NCBI RefSeq assembly: GCF_014168535.1
Contig: NZ_CP060007.1
Coordinates: forward strand, 1,240,001 to 1,304,000
Length of the DNA stretch: 64,000 nt
Source: Lacibacter sediminis
Lineage (GTDB): Bacteria; Bacteroidota; Bacteroidia; Chitinophagales; Chitinophagaceae
Reading direction: 5' to 3'
Made by a program: the position numbers and the translations under genes. Shown here one piece after another: positions 58,329-64,000 of this stretch. A model generated the notes under the pieces. It worked only from the letters and a program-made list of their open reading frames with translations. It was not told the origin of the DNA and did no database searches. How positions within the stretch are numbered: position 1 is the stretch's first letter; the number at the start of each line of letters is the position of its first letter.

Positions 58329-60845
58329 ATGATGAAACGATTGCTGTCTTGCCAAATGCTTGTTTTTATCCTGTTTGCTCAACTGAGCATGGCAGCAGAT
58401 GTTTATGTTTCCCCCACAGGTTCTGATTTCAATAATGGTTCAAAAGAAAAGCCTTTTGCCACACTCAACAGGGCTTTGCGTAAGGCAAGAGACTTGCGCC
58501 GATTGAATGATGCTTCTGTAAAAGAAGGCATTCATATTATTTTACGTGGCGGCAATTACCAGGTTTTAGAAACCATTGTTATAAAACCGGAAGATAACGG
58601 CACCCGTGAAAGCTCCACGTTTATTGAAGCTGCGCCAGATGAAAAACCTGTTTTAAGCGGCGGTGTGCAAATCAACAATTGGAAAAAAGTAACAACTGTT
58701 GTCTCTGGCTTGCAAAAAAATAGTCAGTCAAACATATGGGTAGCCGATGTGCCAATGGTGAACGGAAATGTTTTCAATTTTCGCCAATTGTGGGTGAATG
58801 ATATGAAAGCAGTGAGAGCAAAATCATCCAACGGAGATGCGATGCTCCGCATTTTAAACTGGAACAAGGCAGAAGCTGCATGTGTGATACCAACTTTGCC
58901 CTTTAGCAATTTAGATAAGACAAGCGGATTGGAATTGTTTATTCATCAATGGTGGGAGATTGCCAACCTGCGTGTAAAGAAAGTGCAGGTAATGGGCGAT
59001 AGTACAAAATTGTTTTTTCATCAACCGGAAAGTAAAATACAAAACGAACATCCATGGCCTGCTCCATGGATCAGTAAAGAAACCGGCAACTCCGCATTTT
59101 ATTTAACCAATGCCATTCAATTTTTAGATGAGCCCGGTGAATGGTATTTGGATGCAGCCAACAAGAAAATTTATTACTGGCCACGAAGCAATGAAAATTT
59201 GGCAGCAGCAAAAGTGATTGCGCCATTTACCGAAACATTGATCAGTATGGAAGGAACGATTGATAACCCGGTTAAAAATCTGGTGATTGAAGGCATTTCT
59301 TTTCAGCATACCGGTTGGTTACGCCCATCTCGGCAAGGCCATGTGCCGCATCAGATAGGTTTGTTTATGACCGAGGCATATAAATTAAAACCTGCAGGTA
59401 CAAAAGCAAAACCCGGTTTGGATAACCAGGCATGGGTTGGCAGACAAACTGCTGCTGTCGAAATGAGTTATGCTGTGAGAACAAGAGTTAAGAATTGTTC
59501 TTTTCTTCATTTAGCTGCAACAGGCATTGATTTGAAAAAAGGCGTGCAGGATAATATGACCAAGAATAATTTGTTTAGTGATATCGGCGGCACAGCAATA
59601 TTGGCTGGTAATTATGGAGATGAAGGAAGAGAAATACATATGCCTTTTCATCCGAAAGACGAAAGAGAAAAGTGTGATGTGATTTTTATTGAAAATAATT
59701 TCATTACCAACGCCACGAATGAAGATTGGGGCACAGTTGGTATTGGCTGTGGTTTTGTCAGCCGAACAAGTATTCGTCATAATGAAATTGAAAACGTATC
59801 GTATAGTGGTATTAGTTTAGGCTGGGGTTGGAGTGCAGAAGAGAACATGATGAAGGGTAACAGGATCGTAGCCAACAAAATTCATCACTTTGGTAAATGG
59901 AATTATGATTGCGCCGGTATTTACACATTAAGTGCACAGCCCGGTTCTATCATTGAAGACAATTACATCGACAGTATTTATAAATCTCCGATTGCGCATT
60001 TGCCGTCGCATTGGTTTTATATTTACAATGATGAAGGTTCTTCCCATTTTTCCGTAAAAAACAACTGGACACCTTCACAAAAGTATTTACAGAATGCCAA
60101 CGGCCCCGGCAATGTGTGGAGCAACAATGGTCCGCAGGTGCATGACAGTGTAAAACAAAATGCGGGGTTAGAAAAACGATTTCAATATTTAACAGCGAAT
60201 AAAACTCCAAAGTCCGGTGTAATTAACGAAGAACACAGTGAAGTGATTGAACTTGTAGTGAAAGAAGGACAAGCATTGGATGTAGCAAAACTCAAACAGG
60301 TGCTTGCACAGAATAATATGGATAGCAACGCCATCTATCAATGGCAGAATCATTATGTGATCTTCGATAAAGTGCAGGACATTGGCGTCATGCAAGGACG
60401 TTTGCAAAATCGTTTCCCTGAAACAGAAGTGCGTGTATACCACGACATGTTTTATGAATACAGCAAGAAGAAACATTGTACCGATAAAACAGTAGCAAAG
60501 GAATGGGATCATATTCTGCTCACAGCCAATCTTGTTGCAGATGAAAAATTGCAGAAAGAATATCTTGCCTATCACGCCACTCAGTTTGAAAAATGGCCGG
60601 AGATAGCGAAAGGTTTTTGTAATGCAGATTTTCAACAATTGTTACTGTTCAGGAATGGAAGACAGTTGGTATTGGTGATCAGTATTCCAAAAGGGGAGAG
60701 CCTGGATAAACTCAACCCAAGAACAACAGCAAACAATCCACGGGTGGATGATTGGAATAAGATCATGAAAAAATACCAGGAAGGCATAAAAGGAACAAAG
60801 CCGGGAGAAACATGGGTGTTTCTCAAGCCAATGAATAATGAGTAA
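58329..60845 (+). CDS. GH141-like beta-helix glycosidase fused to L-rhamnose-mutarotase-like domain
   Basis: An 838-residue secreted protein (signal peptide ending SMA; ATG 58332 is an alternative). The first 620 residues form a right-handed beta-helix of the GH141 kind: DVYVSPTGSDFNNGSKEKPF at the start, GGVQINNWKKV, then FRQLWVNDMKAVRAKS, VEMSYAVRTRVKNCSF, TGIDLKKGVQDN, GISLGWGWSAEENM. GH141 members include an alpha-L-fucosidase of RG-II degradation. Residues about 640-838 resemble the small L-rhamnose mutarotase fold (YLAYHATQFEKWPEIAKGF, LLLFRNGRQLVLVIS, WNKIMKKYQEG). It opens the last operon. The stop codon lies inside an ATGAGTAATGA repeat. Confidence 0.83.
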   Translation: MMKRLLSCQMLVFILFAQLSMAADVYVSPTGSDFNNGSKEKPFATLNRALRKARDLRRLNDASVKEGIHIILRGGNYQVLETIVIKPEDNGTRESSTFIEAAPDEKPVLSGGVQINNWKKVTTVVSGLQKNSQSNIWVADVPMVNGNVFNFRQLWVNDMKAVRAKSSNGDAMLRILNWNKAEAACVIPTLPFSNLDKTSGLELFIHQWWEIANLRVKKVQVMGDSTKLFFHQPESKIQNEHPWPAPWISKETGNSAFYLTNAIQFLDEPGEWYLDAANKKIYYWPRSNENLAAAKVIAPFTETLISMEGTIDNPVKNLVIEGISFQHTGWLRPSRQGHVPHQIGLFMTEAYKLKPAGTKAKPGLDNQAWVGRQTAAVEMSYAVRTRVKNCSFLHLAATGIDLKKGVQDNMTKNNLFSDIGGTAILAGNYGDEGREIHMPFHPKDEREKCDVIFIENNFITNATNEDWGTVGIGCGFVSRTSIRHNEIENVSYSGISLGWGWSAEENMMKGNRIVANKIHHFGKWNYDCAGIYTLSAQPGSIIEDNYIDSIYKSPIAHLPSHWFYIYNDEGSSHFSVKNNWTPSQKYLQNANGPGNVWSNNGPQVHDSVKQNAGLEKRFQYLTANKTPKSGVINEEHSEVIELVVKEGQALDVAKLKQVLAQNNMDSNAIYQWQNHYVIFDKVQDIGVMQGRLQNRFPETEVRVYHDMFYEYSKKKHCTDKTVAKEWDHILLTANLVADEKLQKEYLAYHATQFEKWPEIAKGFCNADFQQLLLFRNGRQLVLVISIPKGESLDKLNPRTTANNPRVDDWNKIMKKYQEGIKGTKPGETWVFLKPMNNE

Positions 60846-60859
60846 TGAATGATGAATAC
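60831..60859 (+). repeat. ATGAGTAATGAATGATGA repeat at a gene end
   Basis: AATGAATAATGAGTAATGAA and further units carry the last codons and the stop of the GH141-like gene; same family as 46684 and 52511. Confidence 0.6.
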
Positions 60860-60860
60860 A

Positions 60861-60892
60861 ACCCTGACGGCGGTTGCAAACCCCGTCAGCGG
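60861..60892 (+). terminator. GC-rich hairpin between GH141-like and oxidoreductase genes
   Basis: CTGACGG (60864-60870) pairs with CCGTCAG (60883-60889) around a 12-base loop, followed by CGGTTTTGTT. It may be a weak terminator or a palindromic repeat. Confidence 0.5.
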
Positions 60893-60922
60893 TTTTGTTG
60901 AATTATATAAATAGAAAGAAAC

Positions 60923-62002
60923 ATGTTGACTATTGGAATTTTAGGTGTTGGTGAAGGTCGAAGTACCATGAGTGCAGCGTTGCAAAGTAAAAAGCTGCGA
61001 CTCAAAACCATTTGCGACCGTAACGAAGAGTTGTGCAAACAACGTTGCAAAGAATTTGATTTCGACAACTATACAACCAATTATGAAGATCTGCTCAACG
61101 ATACAGAGATCGATATCATTGCCATTTACACACCCGATCATTTACATGCCGATCATATCAAACAGGCATTGCTGCATGGTAAACATGTGGTGTGTACCAA
61201 GCCGTTTATTGATGACTTGAGCAGAGCAAAAGAATTATTGGATATTCAACAGCAAACAGGTAAGAAAGTATTTGTGGGACAAAGCTCACGCTTCTTCGAA
61301 CCATACAAACGCCAGCGTAAAGATTTTGAAGCTGGCGAAATCGGCGAACTCATTACCATCGAAAGTCATTACAATGCTGATCATCGTTGGTTTCTCGAAA
61401 AGAAATGGGCATTGGAAGATTCATTCAAATGGTTGTATGGGGGTTTAAGTCATCCTGTTGATTTCATCCGTTGGTATTTACCCAATATTGAAGAAGTGAT
61501 GGGCTATGGTATGATCAGTGCAAATGGAAAATCCGCTGGTTTGAAAAATGAAGATACGATGCACTTCATCTTCAAATCAGCTGATGGAAGAATTGCAAGA
61601 GTGAGCGGCACCTATACAAGTCCAACACAACCAACAAAACGTGACAGCGGCATGAGCTGTGTATTACGTGGCACAGAAGGGGCAAGCCAGGCCGATTATC
61701 ATGAATTGCGTTATGCTATTACCGATAAAACAGGTGAAGAAAAAATTATTCATTGGGGCGATGCAAAGTTGAAATACTTTTTCCGATTTGAAGGACAAAG
61801 TCATCATGCAGGTGAATACCAGAATTATCTTGAATACTTTGTTGATTCAATAGAACAAGATTTTACTGCCTATCCAAATATGAAAGAAGGAATCGGCACA
61901 GTGGCATTGTTACAGGCAATGGATAAAAGTTTACAAATAGGGGTACCGGTGAAGATGAAAGAAATATATGCTATTTATGGCTTAACTGATTTATTTAACT
62001 AA
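60923..62002 (+). CDS. Gfo/Idh/MocA family oxidoreductase
   Basis: This 359-residue protein has the N-terminal NAD(P)-binding fold (MLTIGILGVGEGRSTMSAAL, IDIIAIYTPDHLHADHIKQAL, HVVCTKPFIDD with the Lys of the KP motif) and the C-terminal alpha/beta catalytic domain (LYGGLSHPVDFIRWYLP holding the likely catalytic Asp/His). No signal peptide was seen, so it acts in the cytoplasm. Members oxidise or epimerise sugars and inositols, or act on glycosides. It is 5 bases before a symporter, which may supply its substrate. Specificity unknown. Confidence 0.9.
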   Translation: MLTIGILGVGEGRSTMSAALQSKKLRLKTICDRNEELCKQRCKEFDFDNYTTNYEDLLNDTEIDIIAIYTPDHLHADHIKQALLHGKHVVCTKPFIDDLSRAKELLDIQQQTGKKVFVGQSSRFFEPYKRQRKDFEAGEIGELITIESHYNADHRWFLEKKWALEDSFKWLYGGLSHPVDFIRWYLPNIEEVMGYGMISANGKSAGLKNEDTMHFIFKSADGRIARVSGTYTSPTQPTKRDSGMSCVLRGTEGASQADYHELRYAITDKTGEEKIIHWGDAKLKYFFRFEGQSHHAGEYQNYLEYFVDSIEQDFTAYPNMKEGIGTVALLQAMDKSLQIGVPVKMKEIYAIYGLTDLFN

Positions 62003-62006
62003 GCTG

Positions 62007-63596
62007 ATGAACGAAATCTATAATAAACTCACAACGCTTGATTTTGCCATCGTCGCAATTTATTTGATTGCGTTGCTGGTGATTGGTTATGTTGCCAGTT
62101 TCCGAAACAAGAAAAAAGATGAAACACTTTTTCTTGCAGGTAATTCGCTCAACTGGTATAACATTGGTTTCAACATGTGGGGAACAAATGTGGGGCCATC
62201 ATCTTTACTCGCATTTGCAAGCATTGGATTTTCTGCAGGAATTGTAGGTGGAAACTTTGAATGGTATGCCTTTGTTTTTTTACTGTTACTCGCCATGGTA
62301 TTTGCGCCAAGATACATTGCAAGCAAGGTTAGCACCATGCCCGAGTTCATGGGCAAACGTTATGGAAAAAGTTCGCAGGACATTTTAGCAGGCTATGCAC
62401 TCATAAAAATTCTGATCAGTTGGTTGAGCCTTGGTTTATTCAGTGGCGGAATTTTGGTGCGACAGATCTTAGGTATACCCATGTGGCAATCAACAATAGT
62501 GCTGGTTGCTTTCTCTGGGTTGTTCACTTACATGGGAGGTTTAAAAGCAATTGCAAAAGTGAATGTATTCCAGATGATCTTGTTGATCATTGTTTCACTA
62601 GCATTAACATTTATCGGTTTGCAAAAGCTTGGAGGCATCACTGCCTTAGTCGCTAAAACACCCAGCCATTTCTGGAATTTAATACATCCTGCATCCGATC
62701 CGGGTTATCCATGGCATGCATTGTTGCTGGGTTATCCTGTATCGGCAGTTGCATTTTTTTGTACTGATCAAAGCATGGTGCAAAGTGTGTTAGGTGCAAA
62801 AAATTTAAAGCAGGGACAATTGGGTGTAAACTTTATTGGTTGGTTGAAAGTATTGGCATTGCCGATGTTTATCCTGCCGGGTATTTTGTGTTTTGCATTA
62901 TACCCCGATCTCACCGATGATAAATTAGCATACATGACAATGGTGACGAATTTGTTTCCATCGGGTTTAAATGGTTTGGTTATTTGTGTGTTGATCGCTG
63001 TATTGGTCGCAACCATTGGTTCATCGTTAAATGCGTTGAGTACAGTTTTTACAAAAGATATTTATGTAAACAATATCAATCCGCAGGCAACAGTGAAACA
63101 ACAGATCAATGTTGGACGCTATACCGTTATTGCAGGTTGCGTGCTGGCCGTATTAATGGCCATTGCGTTTGATAACATCAAAGGCAAAACCTTGTTTGAT
63201 ATTTTTCAATCGATCTTAGGTTACCTCGCACCGCCATTAGCAGTTACATTTTTGTTGAGTGTATTCTGGAAACGAACCACAAAACTGGCGGTGAACCTGA
63301 TTTTATCAGTTGGCTCTGCATTCAGTTTGTTTGTAGGTATGCTTAATTTATGGATCATACCTCCAGATGCTGCAACAGGAGCAAACACCTGGTGGCCGCA
63401 TTACTTTCTCATTTCGTTTTACATTTTTGCGATCTTGTTTGCAGCGGCTATCATCATTTCCTTACTCGATAAAAATAAAGTAACAGCAGCCATCGAGACA
63501 GCACCTATTCCAAAAACAAGTAAACAGGTAAAAATTCTTTTCGCATTATTAGGACTTGTTATACTAGCCCTCTACATCATTTTTAACGGACATTAA
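62007..63596 (+). CDS. Sodium:solute symporter (SSS family), third copy
   Basis: A 529-residue inner-membrane carrier with about 13-14 hydrophobic segments: LDFAIVAIYLIALLVIGYVA, KKDETLFLAGNSLNWYNIGF, WGTNVGPSSLLAFASIGF, and IGSSLNALSTVFTKDIYVNN. It is more glucose/galactose-symporter-like in its first third than the other two copies. Together with the oxidoreductase before it and the MFS permease after it, it forms an uptake and oxidation module. Cargo unknown. Confidence 0.92.
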   Translation: MNEIYNKLTTLDFAIVAIYLIALLVIGYVASFRNKKKDETLFLAGNSLNWYNIGFNMWGTNVGPSSLLAFASIGFSAGIVGGNFEWYAFVFLLLLAMVFAPRYIASKVSTMPEFMGKRYGKSSQDILAGYALIKILISWLSLGLFSGGILVRQILGIPMWQSTIVLVAFSGLFTYMGGLKAIAKVNVFQMILLIIVSLALTFIGLQKLGGITALVAKTPSHFWNLIHPASDPGYPWHALLLGYPVSAVAFFCTDQSMVQSVLGAKNLKQGQLGVNFIGWLKVLALPMFILPGILCFALYPDLTDDKLAYMTMVTNLFPSGLNGLVICVLIAVLVATIGSSLNALSTVFTKDIYVNNINPQATVKQQINVGRYTVIAGCVLAVLMAIAFDNIKGKTLFDIFQSILGYLAPPLAVTFLLSVFWKRTTKLAVNLILSVGSAFSLFVGMLNLWIIPPDAATGANTWWPHYFLISFYIFAILFAAAIIISLLDKNKVTAAIETAPIPKTSKQVKILFALLGLVILALYIIFNGH

Positions 63597-63604
63597 ATAC
63601 ACAT

Positions 63605-64000
63605 ATGGAACTAAAAAAAGGAAGTTTAAAAAGTACGATTGCTGTATCGCTTACAAATTATCTCGATGCCGGCGCAATTGTAGCAGGTGCAAGCGGGTTA
63701 ACGCTTTGGCAAAACTACCTTGGGCTTAACGAAGGGCATCTCGGTTGGCTGAATGCAATCAGCGCTAATGCCTTTGGTGCGGCTATCGGCGCAATTTTCG
63801 GAGGTTTCCTGGCCGACAAATACGGACGAAAAACCATTTACACTTACAATATGCTTGTGTATATGCTGGGGATTGCCATCATCATGTTCACGGTTAATTT
63901 TCCCATGCTGTTGATTGGTTTCCTGGTCACAGGGATTTCAGTGGGAGTGGGTGTTCCTGCCTCATGGACGTATATTTCAGAAAATTCAGAAGTGGGTAAC
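63605..64000 (+). CDS. MFS sugar permease (N-terminal part, cut by window end)
   Basis: Only the first 132 codons are visible. The protein starts MELKKGSLKSTIAVSLTNYL and shows the first helices and the family loop FGGFLADKYGRKTIYTYNML between helices 2 and 3. Later helices lie outside the window. It follows the third symporter by 8 bases and probably belongs to the same operon. Sugar transport is the usual role of this MFS branch. Confidence 0.85.
   Translation, partial: MELKKGSLKSTIAVSLTNYLDAGAIVAGASGLTLWQNYLGLNEGHLGWLNAISANAFGAAIGAIFGGFLADKYGRKTIYTYNMLVYMLGIAIIMFTVNFPMLLIGFLVTGISVGVGVPASWTYISENSEVGN

Overview
The window looks like part of a Bacteroidota chromosome, most likely from a Chitinophagaceae-like environmental bacterium. 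The evidence is one SusC/SusD outer-membrane pair, lipoproteins and signal peptides ending in AQ or SSC, TAnnTTTx-type promoter boxes, A-rich leaders instead of strong Shine-Dalgarno sites, and many short dispersed repeats of a kind common in this group. Everything except one toxin-antitoxin pair is read on the + strand. No tRNA, rRNA, CRISPR array, transposase or transcription regulator was seen. No gene-free stretch exceeds 300 bases; the largest are about 180 bases (16833-17013 and 58149-58328), and both carry a shared promoter-like element.

The region is a very large polysaccharide-utilisation locus for complex pectin. The enzyme set points to rhamnogalacturonan II (RG-II). Bases 1-16832 hold a partial GH67/GH115-like protein, a GH28 polygalacturonase, a GH95 fucosidase/galactosidase, a GH2-malectin enzyme, a GH78 rhamnosidase, a zinc dehydrogenase, an aldo/keto reductase and a second GH2. 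Bases 17014-23855 hold DUF3826, SusC, SusD and a SusE-position lipoprotein, closed by a hairpin terminator. Bases 23961-32819 hold a PL1 pectate lyase, a beta-helix/DUF6298 protein, a GH140 apiosidase, a GH43 enzyme and an Asp-box beta-propeller. Bases 32825-38505 hold an isomerase, a split transketolase and an FGGY kinase, which is the gene set expected for D-apiose catabolism. Bases 38505-46682 hold an (alpha/alpha)6 glycosidase, a GH2 and a GH78-sialidase-like fusion. Bases 46797-55290 hold two sodium symporters around two DapA-like aldolases, an iron alcohol dehydrogenase, PdxA and a DUF1537 acid-sugar kinase. Bases 55442-57643 hold an esterase/TIM-barrel fusion. A ParE-like toxin-antitoxin pair follows on the minus strand. 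A last operon (58329 to the window end) holds a GH141-like beta-helix fused to a rhamnose-mutarotase-like domain, a Gfo/Idh oxidoreductase, a third symporter and a truncated MFS permease.

Together the secreted enzymes would strip pectin side chains, SusCD would import oligosaccharides, inner-membrane symporters would take up sugars, and cytoplasmic modules would process the rare RG-II monosaccharides. Three catabolic readings are proposed. (1) Apiose: the GH140 product goes through isomerase, kinase and two-subunit transketolase. (2) Dha (3-deoxy-lyxo-heptulosaric acid): aldolase gives pyruvate plus a tetruronate, iron dehydrogenase gives D-threonate, DUF1537 kinase and PdxA give dihydroxyacetone phosphate. 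(3) L-galactose or L-fucose: GH95, aldo/keto reductase and zinc dehydrogenase. The families are read from sequence; the substrate assignments are inferences. A separate oddity is that dispersed intergenic repeats have been built into the signal peptides of four secreted enzymes.
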